This document shows, one piece after another, positions 1 to 7,329 of a stretch of 53,349 nt of DNA. The notes under the pieces are model-generated. The model saw nothing but the letters and a program-made list of their open reading frames with translations. It was not told the origin of the DNA and did no database searches. The stretch lies in assembly GCA_025057795.1 (NCBI GenBank), contig JANXEP010000042.1, positions 1-53,349 on the forward strand, written 5' to 3'. Position 1 is the first letter of the stretch. Every line of letters begins with the position of its first letter. The stretch comes from Candidatus Bathyarchaeota archaeon. Its GTDB lineage: Archaea > Thermoproteota > Bathyarchaeia > Bathyarchaeales > UBA233. The position numbers and the translations under genes are program-made.

Positions 1-1
1 G

Positions 2-31
2 GCTAAGAGGCTTAGGGAAAAGTTTACCTAG
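2..31 (+). CDS. 3' end of an upstream gene (partial)
   Basis: The first codons of the window read as nine residues rich in Lys and Arg followed by TAG. The frame is open to the left edge and ends four bases before the open frame of the next gene, the usual spacing in an operon. So little is visible that no family can be named, and this could be chance. Confidence 0.35.
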   Translation, partial: AKRLREKFT

Positions 32-70
32 TTATTGTTTGGCTTTCTCTCTTTCCGGGGTGGTGGTTGG

Positions 71-1192
71 GTGTTCTTTTTCTTGATGTTGACTACCGAG
101 TGTAATTTGGAGTGTCGTTATTGTTTTGGTGAAGCCTTAGAGGATTTTGGGGGTGATTTTGGGGGTTTTGATGTGGACTACTCTATGCCTAAGAAAATTG
201 ACTATTCTGTGGATTTGTTGGGGCGGTTTTGCGGGTTTGATTCTGGCTGTGTTTTGATTTTTTATGGTGGTGAGCCGCTGCTTTGTGTGGATATGGTTAA
301 GTGTATAATGGATTCTGTGAGAGCTGAGCATTTTATTCTTCAAACTAATGGTTTGCTTCTTGACCGTTTGGAGCCAGCATACGTTAACCGTTTCACATCC
401 ATCCTTGTCTCTTTGGATGGGGATGAGGCGTTAACTGACTATTATAGGGGGAGGGGCGTCTACCGCCGAGTCGTCAACAATTTGAAGCGGATTGTGCGGA
501 ACGGGTTTCGGGGCGAAATCATCGCCAGAATGACCGTTATGGAGCAGACGGACATTTACCGGCAGGTTTTTTGGCTTATCAACAACAGCGAGTTTCCTTT
601 CTCCTCAATTCATTGGCAGCTTAACGCTGGCTTCTGGAACGACTTTTCAAAGCGGAATTTCAGGGAATGGAGTGTTAAAAGCTATAATCCTGGGGTTCGC
701 CGCTTGGCAAAGTTTTGGGTGGACGTTATGGAGGAAAAAGGCGTGGTTTTGCGTTTATACCCCTTCCTGGGCGTGGCCGACTCGCTCCTCAAAGGCGAAA
801 CAAAAAGTCTTCTTCGATGTGGAGCGGGCTGGATAAGCTATGCCATCCAGACGGACGGGCACATCATACCCTGCCCAAGCATGTGGGGAATGCGCGACTA
901 CTACGTAGGCCACATCAAAGACGCAAACCCCGTGAATCTTAGGAAGGTGGATGTGGGCGAACCATGCACAAGCTGCAAAACTTTCAACCTTTGCGGGGGA
1001 AGATGTCTATACGCGAATATAACAAAACGCTGGAAAGCTGAGGAGTATAGGCTTGTGTGCCAAACAGTGGAAAACTTAATAGACGCCGTGAAAAAGGAAA
1101 TCCCAAGAATGAAGAGGCTTATCCGCACTGGAAAAATAAGGCTTGAAGACTTCGAGTTCATGAAATACAACGGCTGCGAAATAATCCCCTAG
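71..1192 (+). CDS. Radical SAM/SPASM protein, AF1577-like
   Basis: Radical SAM enzyme of about 373 residues. The cluster motif CX3CX2C (C11, C15, C18) sits almost at the N-terminus in TTECNLECRYC. The C-terminal third has a SPASM-type Cys pattern, with a CGAGW start, an IIPC element, a CTSCKTFNLCGGRC block and a final Cys. Such domains hold auxiliary 4Fe-4S clusters in peptide- or protein-modifying enzymes. The layout recalls the archaeal AF1577 family of putative peptide modifiers; the substrate is unknown and no precursor peptide was seen nearby. The frame is open back to a TTG at 35. I prefer GTG at 71, which follows a G-rich stretch that can act as RBS and puts the motif where relatives have it. 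The 5' part is unusually rich in G and T, with a tandem 12-mer encoding DFGG twice just after the Cys motif. Confidence 0.8.
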   Translation: MFFFLMLTTECNLECRYCFGEALEDFGGDFGGFDVDYSMPKKIDYSVDLLGRFCGFDSGCVLIFYGGEPLLCVDMVKCIMDSVRAEHFILQTNGLLLDRLEPAYVNRFTSILVSLDGDEALTDYYRGRGVYRRVVNNLKRIVRNGFRGEIIARMTVMEQTDIYRQVFWLINNSEFPFSSIHWQLNAGFWNDFSKRNFREWSVKSYNPGVRRLAKFWVDVMEEKGVVLRLYPFLGVADSLLKGETKSLLRCGAGWISYAIQTDGHIIPCPSMWGMRDYYVGHIKDANPVNLRKVDVGEPCTSCKTFNLCGGRCLYANITKRWKAEEYRLVCQTVENLIDAVKKEIPRMKRLIRTGKIRLEDFEFMKYNGCEIIP

Positions 1193-1316
1193 CCCTTTTT
1201 GGTGTAGGGGCACCTTGGACGCATTAGGCGTAAACGGAAGCGGGGAAGAGGGGCTAAACAGCCAAAAGGAAAACAGGCTGTATTTTGTTCGCGAGCATCG
1301 TTATAGATATGAACAT

Positions 1317-1943
1317 TTAGGTTTTCGGCTTGTAACCCCATTTTTTGTCTATTTCTTGAAGCTTTGCTGAAAGCTTCTTGGCTTTGTTTTCAGCCTCAGT
1401 CAGCAAAACGCCCCAAGCCCTTTCCTTAACGATGTTTGTCAGCTTTTCAATTTCCGCTGGAAGCTTTTCAATGGCTGCGGACAACTTTTTGTTTGCTTCC
1501 TCGTCGCTTGTCACGATTTCTAGGGCTTCTTCTGGGCAGAACTCCACGCATTTTGGCTCGCCTTCGCATAGATCGCAGACCAGAACAGAGGTTTTGTCTG
1601 GATGTAGTGCGATGCCGCCGTAGGGACATGCGGGAACACACCAGCCGCAGCCGTCGCACCTAGCCTCATTAACTAGTATTACACCGTTCTCTACGGACTG
1701 GGTTAGGGCGTCCCTGGGGCAAGCTTTCACGCAGGGGGCGTCCTCGCAGAGACGGCAAGCCATGGCGACGTTAAAGGCTGGGGTTATGCGGACAACCCTT
1801 ATTCTGGATCTTAAGGGGATCCAAAGCGCCTCATTCTTTTCCAAGGCGCATACGTATTCGCATAGGCTGCAACCCGTACATTTGCTGGGGTCGACAGCCA
1901 CAAACTTTCTCGCATTAAACTTAGCCATAGGATTCGTCTCCAT
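1317..1943 (-). CDS. 4Fe-4S dicluster protein (polyferredoxin electron carrier)
   Basis: Iron-sulfur protein of about 208 residues with four Cys groups: CTGCSLCEYVC, CRLCEDAPCVKACP, CDGCGWCVPACP and CDLCEGEPKCVEFCP. This is the pattern of HycB/DmsB-type subunits that pass electrons between a catalytic subunit and another carrier. The last 60 residues are helical and charged without Cys. No catalytic partner is adjacent, so its donor and acceptor are unknown. The frame extends to an ATG at 1967, but a TATA box (minus strand, 1979-1986) predicts transcription starting near 1957. I therefore use the ATG at 1943, which follows a GGAG; the ATG at 1928 is a further option. Confidence 0.8.
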   Translation of the reverse strand: METNPMAKFNARKFVAVDPSKCTGCSLCEYVCALEKNEALWIPLRSRIRVVRITPAFNVAMACRLCEDAPCVKACPRDALTQSVENGVILVNEARCDGCGWCVPACPYGGIALHPDKTSVLVCDLCEGEPKCVEFCPEEALEIVTSDEEANKKLSAAIEKLPAEIEKLTNIVKERAWGVLLTEAENKAKKLSAKLQEIDKKWGYKPKT

Positions 1944-1978
1944 CAACTCCAGCTTTAGTATTTTCATGTAAAACTTGT

Positions 1979-1986
1979 TTTTATAA
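1979..1986 (-). promoter_or_regulatory. TATA box of the polyferredoxin gene
   Basis: TTATAAAA on the minus strand. The expected transcription start, about 26 nt downstream, lies inside the longest reading frame of the gene below it. This argues for the ATG at 1943 over the ATG at 1967. Confidence 0.45.
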
Positions 1987-2037
1987 TTATCTTTCCGCCA
2001 AGGCTAATATGATTGATAGACATGCACTTTCACGTGA

Positions 2038-2739
2038 TTAAAGGGCGACTTCAACCTTTCCCCTAAGCATGATTTTGTCTCCGACAAACTCTGAAGTGTA
2101 AGCATAAACCTCCACTCCGCTTTTTACGGCTTGCCGCAGGTTCTCTCCAAAAGCCTTGTCCACCTCATCATTAGGCTTGAAAACGTAGGCGTCCCGCCTC
2201 TGGATTATGAAGAGGATACATGCCCTATAGCCGTCGTTTTTGGCCTTAGCAAGTTCTAAAACGTGCCTAGCTCCCCTTTTGGTTGGAGCGTCTGGAAACA
2301 TTGCAACCCCATCCCTTACAAGGGTGCAAGATTTAACTTCCAGAAGACAGTGTTCCGCATCCCCGCGTAGGAGGAAGTCAAAACGTGTATGCCCATAAAA
2401 GTGTTCAAGCTTAATTATCGGATACTTGGCGAATTCAGGCATGTCCCTGTTTTTCAAAGCCTCATAAACAAGCCTGTTCGGGAGACGGGAGTCAACTGAA
2501 ACCATTTGGCCGCAGCATTCAACCCCAACAATGTCATAAGCGGTTTTTCTCCAACCCTTCCCAACGCTTCTTAGAAGAACCTCAACGCCTGGAACCAGCA
2601 GTTCCTCAAGTCTTCCAGGGTTAGGCAAAAAGCAAAGGACACTTTTTCCATCAACCTGAACTAGGACAGAGAAGCGGGTAACCCTTGCTTCGAAAATTCC
2701 CATGCAAAGTTTTCCATCAACCCTAACAAAACTAACCAA
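2038..2739 (-). CDS. sfsA: DNA/RNA nuclease SfsA homologue
   Basis: SfsA family protein of 233 residues, the usual length. The N-terminal OB-like part has the typical FLPNPGRLEELL segment. The C-terminal part has the nuclease-like core with RFDFLL, LLEVKSCTLV and the FPDAPTKRGARHV block. The D...E-x-K arrangement (FDFLL then EVKS) matches the PD-(D/E)XK catalytic set of the family. SfsA was first named for sugar fermentation stimulation in E. coli; nucleic acid binding and nuclease activity are reported for homologues, but the role in archaea is unclear. It is transcribed alone, with 286 bp of non-coding DNA upstream that carries one copy of the dispersed repeat at 2826. Confidence 0.9.
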   Translation of the reverse strand: MVSFVRVDGKLCMGIFEARVTRFSVLVQVDGKSVLCFLPNPGRLEELLVPGVEVLLRSVGKGWRKTAYDIVGVECCGQMVSVDSRLPNRLVYEALKNRDMPEFAKYPIIKLEHFYGHTRFDFLLRGDAEHCLLEVKSCTLVRDGVAMFPDAPTKRGARHVLELAKAKNDGYRACILFIIQRRDAYVFKPNDEVDKAFGENLRQAVKSGVEVYAYTSEFVGDKIMLRGKVEVAL

Positions 2740-2799
2740 ACTGGAAACTCCCTTCCATGGTTAGGACTGCCAGCGGCTAAATAAGTTTTAACCTTAACA

Positions 2800-2872
2800 C
2801 CCCTAGAACCTAGGACTTCTTCGCCTGTTACCATTCAACATTACCGTTACTGTTACCGTCTTAACCTAGGGG
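2800..2872. repeat. Inverted arms CCCCTAG/CTAGGGG around the dispersed repeat
   Basis: Perfect 7-bp arms at 2800-2806 and 2866-2872 enclose the TTACC-rich core of the dispersed element. As RNA or single-stranded DNA they could close a 59-nt loop. Two CCTAGG palindromes lie in the same stretch. No gene was found in this 286-bp interval. Confidence 0.4.
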
Positions 2873-2874
2873 AC
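2826..2874 (+). repeat. Dispersed intergenic element, copy 1
   Basis: A 34-nt core beginning TGTTACCAT and ending TTACTGTTACCGT is repeated in inverted orientation at 11844-11877 with only two mismatches. Similarity continues into a shared AGGGGA block a few bases further on, giving an element of about 50 bp. The core holds three TTACC pentamers at 12-13 bp spacing. It lies between the sfsA start and the end of the next minus-strand gene. Its function is unknown. Confidence 0.7.
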
Positions 2875-3025
2875 ATCAAAAAGTGAAACTAGAAATCAAA
2901 TTCTCAAGGGTGCGGGTTAGCCTTGAAAGCTTCGGTTGCCACATCCTAAAGGTCTTTCTACCTTGTAACCTTAACCGTGCATCTTCCTGCCCATCAAATC
3001 TTTTCTTGCATCCATAGGTTTAGGG

Positions 3026-3376
3026 TCAACGTTTGCTTTCACATTCAAAGCATAAGTCTATTTTCCGGTTAGTCCAGAAAACCTTGCCACATTTCACACA
3101 TTGGGTTTTTCTCAGCAAGCCTTTGTCTCCAGACCCTGTTGACGTTACGGCGGCCTCTGGTTTTGGGAAGCTTATGGCCTTCTTGTGGCATAGGGGTTCG
3201 CAGGCAGTGCAGCCGTTCACGCATTTATATGGATTAGCCACAATGGCTTTGCCATCTTTGAAGGAGAAAACGTTGTTGGGACAATATTCAACGCATTTGG
3301 GCGCTCCGTATTTGGCGCAGCCGTCGCATTTTTCTGGGAAAATTGTGGGATACCATGGAGTGCAAGCTCGAACCAT
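3026..3376 (-). CDS. Ferredoxin with C-terminal zinc ribbon
   Basis: Protein of 116 residues. Residues 15-75 form a two-cluster ferredoxin: CDGCAKYGAPKCVEYCP and CVNGCTACEPLCHKKAI. The second half ends in two Cys pairs, CVKCG and CFEC about 14 residues apart, typical of a zinc ribbon or rubredoxin-like knuckle. It probably carries electrons or docks on a larger enzyme. It ends 286 bp upstream of sfsA and starts 66 bp after the permease gene on the same strand, so it may be the last gene of the permease operon. The fusion of ferredoxin and zinc knuckle is visible; the partner is not. Confidence 0.75.
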   Translation of the reverse strand: MVRACTPWYPTIFPEKCDGCAKYGAPKCVEYCPNNVFSFKDGKAIVANPYKCVNGCTACEPLCHKKAISFPKPEAAVTSTGSGDKGLLRKTQCVKCGKVFWTNRKIDLCFECESKR

Positions 3377-3441
3377 GATGACTTCGCCTCACAGCCCACA
3401 ATTACAGGATTCTGTTTGCTTCTAAATTGTTGCTGTCATGG

Positions 3442-4491
3442 CTATAGCGACCCGCTTAACATGCCGTAAAGCATTCCGAAAATCACGCTTCCAGCCCATG
3501 CAATGATGATGTAGGTTAAGACAACTTTCCCTTTGACTATTTTTGAGGTGGCTAAGGCGTTGGCAAAGTCGTATGGCTGCCCCATAAGCCAGCTGAGCAA
3601 CGCGCCCTTCGAGAGTATAATGCCCTCTCTAACCCATATGCCCCTACCCAAAACTATTTCCACCAGCGTTGGCGTGTAAAGGGGCCCACCTAAAACCGAG
3701 GCTAGAAACACCCCGTCTACTCCAGTTAAATACTCCTTTATTATTTCTTCCGGGAGGAAAGCCTCCAAATAACCTACGATAATCAAGCCAATTACGAAGT
3801 AGGGTAGGATTTGTTTTGCCAAGTAGCCTCCAAACTTTAGGGCAGCCCAAAGCCTCTCGTCCAACGGCGGCTTAACAACATCTATTTTGGCCGTTGCTGA
3901 AGCTGTACTGTTTATTTGATGCTCTTTTTCAATGGCTTTTCCCCACGGGGTTTTAGATATGACTATGCCCGCGACCAACGCCACCGTTACGGAGGCTATG
4001 ATCCGGACACCCGCAAGCTCCCACGAGATAAGCTCGCCTGTAAGCAGAATTGCTAATATATTGGACGCGGGAGCCATTAAAAGGAAGGTTATGGCGGGGC
4101 CTATTCCAGCCCCCGCGTATAAGATTCCGCTGAAAAGGGGAACCATTGTGCAAGAGCAAACGGTCAAAAACGGCGCCATTCCAACGGCAAGCCCGTAGCC
4201 TAATGCCTTGCTGCTTCCCATATATTTTGTAATGGTCTCCTTTGGCACAAACTCGTAAATTAGGCCAGCTGCTGAAAAAGCGAATAGGAGGCATATCCAT
4301 GCATGGCTGAAATAGTCGTAAAGATACACTAGCGGGATAGCCCACAGGGGGTAGCCGCGCAGCTGAATGGGCGTAGATTTGGGGGCAAGCGAATATGCTT
4401 GTATACGGCCGTAAATTAAAAGTCCTATAACAACGACAATAAAGGCGAGGATTACGCTTGCTCGGATGGCTCTCTTGGTTTTTTCTTCCAT
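3442..4491 (-). CDS. Predicted permease, ArsP/YraQ (DUF318) family
   Basis: Integral membrane protein of 349 residues with about eight hydrophobic helices. It has the family's two repeated halves: a CSCTMVPLFSGILYAGAGIGPAITFLL type segment in the first and a GGPLYTPTLVEIVLGRG segment in the second. A short charged loop of about 30 residues links the halves. Members of this family are linked to efflux of metal(loid) or organoarsenical compounds; the substrate here is not known. It starts 14 bp after a small thioredoxin-fold gene, and the pair is divergent from an arsR-type regulator across a perfect palindrome. Families of this kind are often found together with small redox-active disulfide proteins, which supports a thiol/metal role. 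Confidence 0.8.
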   Translation of the reverse strand: MEEKTKRAIRASVILAFIVVVIGLLIYGRIQAYSLAPKSTPIQLRGYPLWAIPLVYLYDYFSHAWICLLFAFSAAGLIYEFVPKETITKYMGSSKALGYGLAVGMAPFLTVCSCTMVPLFSGILYAGAGIGPAITFLLMAPASNILAILLTGELISWELAGVRIIASVTVALVAGIVISKTPWGKAIEKEHQINSTASATAKIDVVKPPLDERLWAALKFGGYLAKQILPYFVIGLIIVGYLEAFLPEEIIKEYLTGVDGVFLASVLGGPLYTPTLVEIVLGRGIWVREGIILSKGALLSWLMGQPYDFANALATSKIVKGKVVLTYIIIAWAGSVIFGMLYGMLSGSL

Positions 4492-4505
4492 TACGCTTAA
4501 GCCTT

Positions 4506-4778
4506 CTATTCGGCTGCTTCTTTAATTAGTCTTTCCGCTTCTTCTGGGCTTGGAACCCGTCCCATGACTTTGACAGTGTTGTTTACGGCTATGGCTGGAG
4601 AAACTAGAACGCCATATTTCTGCACAGTTTCCTTTGACATAATGTTAATTTTTTCAATGCTCACACTTATTCCAGACTGCTTGAGCTTCTCAGCAGCTTT
4701 TTCTACAACTTTTTTAGCCGCTTGGCATCGCACGCACGGCGGCTCGGTTCCTATAACCTCAACCTTTACCTCTTTCAT
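4506..4778 (-). CDS. Small redox-active disulfide (thioredoxin-fold) protein with CVRC
   Basis: Thioredoxin/glutaredoxin-fold protein of 90 residues in the MTH895/TM0996-like group. The active-site motif CVRC follows a first beta strand (VEVIGTEPPC). The cis-proline region is VLVSPAIAVNN, and GRVPSPEEAERLI forms the end. It probably reduces disulfides or passes thiols or metal to the adjacent permease. An AGGTGA about ten bases before the ATG is a reasonable RBS. It shares its divergent promoter, with the palindrome at 4811-4834, with the ArsR gene. Confidence 0.8.
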   Translation of the reverse strand: MKEVKVEVIGTEPPCVRCQAAKKVVEKAAEKLKQSGISVSIEKINIMSKETVQKYGVLVSPAIAVNNTVKVMGRVPSPEEAERLIKEAAE

Positions 4779-4810
4779 TTCTTATTTCACCTTGGAGAAA
4801 TGAGATGAAC

Positions 4811-4834
4811 ATAACAATATTTAAATATTGTTAT
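4811..4834. promoter_or_regulatory. Perfect 24-bp palindrome, ArsR operator over divergent TATA boxes
   Basis: ATAACAATATTT is followed at once by its exact reverse complement. The site lies between the thioredoxin-fold/permease operon (minus) and the arsR-type gene (plus). Its AT-rich centre (TATTTAAATA) can serve as TATA box in both directions: the expected starts, about 26 nt away, fall 4-20 nt before both genes. A bound dimeric ArsR protein would therefore block TBP on both promoters. The palindrome is seen; the binding is inferred. Confidence 0.75.
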
Positions 4835-4864
4835 AGAGTTGTTTAAAAAACAGTGCATCCAGCC

Positions 4865-5176
4865 ATGAAAAACATGAACAAGTTTAGGGCAGAAGTCTTC
4901 AGAGCGCTTGCTGATCCAGTGAGGCTTGAAATTCTCGAGTTCCTACGGGACGGAGAAAAATGTGTATGTGAGATCATACCTCACGTGGGGTTGGCCCAAC
5001 CGCTGGTTTCCAGGCACTTGTCAATTTTGAAAAGGTGTGGGCTTGTAAAGTATAGGAAACGGGGAAATAGGCGATTGTATTCGGTGACAAACTCCGACAT
5101 ATTCAGAGTGATAGGCGCGGTTGACGACAATTTTGTGGATGCACTTATAAAGCAGGTTGTTGAGCAAATAGCCTAG
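4865..5176 (+). CDS. ArsR/SmtB family transcriptional regulator
   Basis: Winged-helix repressor of about 103 residues. The family signature is clear: VFRALADPVRLEILEFL, then GEKCVCEI, then the recognition helix in AQPLVSRHLSILKRCGLV and the wing in YRKRGNRRLYSV. The CVC pair in the second helix matches the ELCVC metal or arsenite site of ArsR/CadC-type sensors, so it likely senses a thiophilic metal(loid) or thiol state. It heads an operon with two thioredoxin-fold genes and faces the permease genes. I chose the ATG at 4865; a GTG at 4853 is in frame and also fits the TATA position. Confidence 0.9.
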   Translation: MKNMNKFRAEVFRALADPVRLEILEFLRDGEKCVCEIIPHVGLAQPLVSRHLSILKRCGLVKYRKRGNRRLYSVTNSDIFRVIGAVDDNFVDALIKQVVEQIA

Positions 5177-5193
5177 GAAAAGGAGGATAAAAG

Positions 5194-5454
5194 ATGGTTG
5201 TGAAGGTTGAAGTTTTTACGGCTGAGCCTCCGTGTGCAGGCTGTCTAAAACTTTTGGAGCACGCGGATATGATTAAGGCAAAATACGGTGAAAGGGTTGA
5301 AGTGGTAAAGCATATTGGGCCATGTGAAGAGTTCAGCAAATATGGCTTAACAGTAGTCCCCGCAGTAGTCTTCAACGAGGGAAAAATAAAGATTATGGGA
5401 GTTTGCCCAAGCCTTCAAACCATCGAGGCGGCGCTTAAAGAAATGGGAGTGTAA
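5194..5454 (+). CDS. Thioredoxin-fold disulfide protein with CAGC
   Basis: Thioredoxin-fold protein of 86 residues with EPPCAGC (C14, C17), a cis-Pro region in LTVVPAVVFNEGK and the ending GVCPSLQTIEAALKE. It has two further Cys residues (in HIGPCEE and GVCPS). It follows arsR by 17 bp with a strong GGAGG RBS, and the next copy follows 3 bp later. It is a paralogue of the genes at 4506 and 5458, probably a thiol or metal relay for the ArsR-controlled permease. Confidence 0.8.
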   Translation: MVVKVEVFTAEPPCAGCLKLLEHADMIKAKYGERVEVVKHIGPCEEFSKYGLTVVPAVVFNEGKIKIMGVCPSLQTIEAALKEMGV

Positions 5455-5457
5455 AAC

Positions 5458-5739
5458 ATGCCAGTAAAAGTTGAAGTTTTCACTTCTGAGCCACCATGCT
5501 CCGGCGGAAGGCTTTTGCTGAAATTGATAGAGAAAATCAAGGAGGAGTACGGGGACAAAGTTGATATCGAAATTTATCGGGGAATAAACCCGAAGCTAAA
5601 AGAGTATGGTATAGCTGCAAGCCCCGCAGTGGTCATTGACAAAGACATACGCATAATAGGAGTTTGCCCAAGCCTAGAAACCCTCAAAGAAGCTCTAAGA
5701 GAGGCAGGCGTACAATATTGCCTAGCTCAGTCAAAATAG
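5458..5739 (+). CDS. Thioredoxin-fold paralogue with degenerate motif CSGG
   Basis: Protein of 93 residues, clearly a duplicate of its neighbour: same VKVEVFTSEPPC start and same IIGVCPSLETLKEAL end. The second active-site Cys is replaced, so the motif is CSGG. It cannot form the usual CXXC disulfide. It keeps C14, the Cys in GVCPS and one more near the C-terminus (QYCLAQ). A monothiol role or metal chaperone role is possible. The neighbours and the ArsR operator suggest co-regulation with the permease. Confidence 0.8.
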   Translation: MPVKVEVFTSEPPCSGGRLLLKLIEKIKEEYGDKVDIEIYRGINPKLKEYGIAASPAVVIDKDIRIIGVCPSLETLKEALREAGVQYCLAQSK

Positions 5740-5805
5740 AAAATAATCTCAAAATGAAACTGAAGTAAAAAGGATTAGTACTTTTATAGCTGTCAGATAC
5801 TGGGG

Positions 5806-6384
5806 TTACCTTGGCTTGCATATTATTTCTTTGATTTTTCTCCTTTCCTCTTTCTTGCCGAAGATGGTTTCCAGTTCCATAAAGTCTTTACTTTTGATGG
5901 CCTTCATAACGATGGCTGTGTCCACTCCCCCGCCCTTTTCATATCCAAGCATGCCTGTTCCTGCCACGGTTATTATTTCTTCTCCTGGCTGAACGTAACC
6001 CGCGTCCGTCGCTATAAGCCCAATCTCTACGCATACTTTCATGCCCTCGCAGAACCTCCAAAGGGTCTTTTGCAAATCCTCTGGGAAATGATATCTGACA
6101 TCGTTGGCGAAGCAAACTTTGTGCCCGTTTTGCTCTAGTCTTCGCTTTAAGTCTTCAGGAAATCCGGGGAAAGGAGCCCCGCCCACAGCCCTTAAACCAA
6201 CAATGGTCAACTTGATGTTGCTTCCCTTGAAGATTTCTAAGGCTTTTTCGGCTGAATAACCCGTTATAGAGGCTATTACAACATTTTTAATGTTCCTCTT
6301 TTCAGCTCTTTCCCTAGCCAGCTTAAGCGTAGCCTCAGTATTGTGTTTTCCACCGGACTCAAAATAAACAATTTTCTCCTCCAT
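5806..6384 (-). CDS. Stand-alone pyruvate kinase C-terminal (alpha/beta) domain protein
   Basis: Protein of 192 residues that matches only the C-terminal domain of pyruvate kinase: FESGGKHNTEATLKLARERAEKR at the start and EEIITVAGTGMLGYEKGGGVDTAIVMKA near the end. The catalytic barrel is absent. Such free domains occur in archaea and bacteria; they may bind a phosphorylated effector, but no reaction is established. The gene follows an uncharacterized gene on the same strand by 30 bp and probably shares its transcript. Assignment to the family is firm, function unknown. Confidence 0.75.
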   Translation of the reverse strand: MEEKIVYFESGGKHNTEATLKLARERAEKRNIKNVVIASITGYSAEKALEIFKGSNIKLTIVGLRAVGGAPFPGFPEDLKRRLEQNGHKVCFANDVRYHFPEDLQKTLWRFCEGMKVCVEIGLIATDAGYVQPGEEIITVAGTGMLGYEKGGGVDTAIVMKAIKSKDFMELETIFGKKEERRKIKEIICKPR

Positions 6385-6414
6385 AAGCTCACCTCCATTT
6401 GACAGCTAATGATG

Positions 6415-6762
6415 TTAAATTGTCCAGTAGGAACATATTATTAAATCATTCCGTTTAAACTGAGCCTTAAGAAATTTTACAACATCATCTTCCTCAATGT
6501 AACGATTTCCTTTATCATCCCTTCGCAGGGGAATCCCCGTCTCTCTTAAGGCTTCACCTCTCGGAAAATCCATAAAAACATAGTAGGCTGGTCCAGAAGG
6601 CAGTATAAGCCTCAAATTGGTTAGTTCCCTCTTCGGCGAAAGCCCATCCTGCTCAATGTTGTAAACTATGGCTTTTGGGTTTAAGGTTTCCGCTAAACGC
6701 TTGAAATGCGCCCAACTTCTAATTTTTACGGTGCCTTCTCCAACATTCTCCTTGGATTGCAA
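6415..6762 (-). CDS. Conserved-looking protein of unknown function
   Basis: Soluble protein of 115 residues that I do not recognise. It has no Cys cluster, membrane segment or signal peptide; the only Cys is near the C-terminus. The order is a short basic N-terminus, an alternating strand and helix part (AIVYNIEQDGLSPKRELTNLRLIL) and a GNRYIEEDDVVKFLKAQF helix. Spacing of 30 bp to the pyruvate-kinase-like gene on the same strand suggests co-transcription. The 210 bp upstream hold no further gene that I can see. Confidence 0.6.
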   Translation of the reverse strand: MQSKENVGEGTVKIRSWAHFKRLAETLNPKAIVYNIEQDGLSPKRELTNLRLILPSGPAYYVFMDFPRGEALRETGIPLRRDDKGNRYIEEDDVVKFLKAQFKRNDLIICSYWTI

Positions 6763-6972
6763 AACTGCACCTTCAAGGATAAGTTAAGGATCCTCCTGTT
6801 TAATAACAACTTTGCTTGGCTGTTTGCGGAAACACGCTAACATATTTCACGGACAACGCAGCATTCATGTCTACTGCAATAAACTGCGAGAAAAATCGTT
6901 GCAAAAAGATAGGTTAACTGTTTCCTAAGAGGATATCTAAAGAAGCGAGGCAAAATAAAAAGAGAAAGATGG

Positions 6973-7248
6973 CTATAATTTCTTATAGACAACGTCTTTT
7001 TCTCTTACCCTCTGGGCTACTTTTAAGCCAATGCTCTGCCCAGCCTCAGCCCGCTTAACATTCTTATGCTCAATCTGCATGGATTCAACAACTTGCTCAA
7101 AATCCGTCGTCGGCCCCTTAATTACTATGCGGTCGCCAACAGCCAAAGGCGCCTTAAGCTCAACAACAGCCACACTAATCTTGGTGAAGAAGTGCGTCAC
7201 ACGCCCTACTTCAACGAGCTCCTCTTCACCCAAACACTTCATCTCCAA
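6973..7248 (-). CDS. Stand-alone translation-factor beta-barrel (EF-Tu domain 2-like) protein
   Basis: Protein of 91 residues made of one beta-barrel as in domain 2 of EF-Tu/EF-1A: VGRVTHFFTKISVAVVELKAPLAVGDRIVIKGPTTDF, followed by the pattern VESMQIEHKNVKRAEAGQSIGLKV. The GTPase domain is missing. Small proteins of this kind are known in archaea, and the same barrel occurs at the end of U32 peptidases; the role is unknown. The longest frame starts with TTG at 7248; ATG at 7242 is the other choice. It stands 81 bp beyond the end of the methylthiotransferase gene on the same strand. Confidence 0.75.
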   Translation of the reverse strand: MEMKCLGEEELVEVGRVTHFFTKISVAVVELKAPLAVGDRIVIKGPTTDFEQVVESMQIEHKNVKRAEAGQSIGLKVAQRVREKDVVYKKL

Positions 7249-7329
7249 AATAGAATATTTTCATGCGCATAAATAATTTACCTAAAAAGCTGTCAAAAAC
7301 CTAGAAGGTAGCATCATTTATTGGCTGAA

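Noticed and set aside
1256..1292. Inverted arms ACAGCC/GGCTGT after the radical SAM gene as a terminator
   Set aside because: Arms of 6 bp with a 12-nt loop and no clear T-run next to them; expected by chance at this length.
2740..3025. Possible tRNA or other stable RNA gene in the interval upstream of sfsA
   Set aside because: I could not fold an acceptor stem with D and T arms and saw no GGTTC-type T-loop. The structure present is the repeat element.
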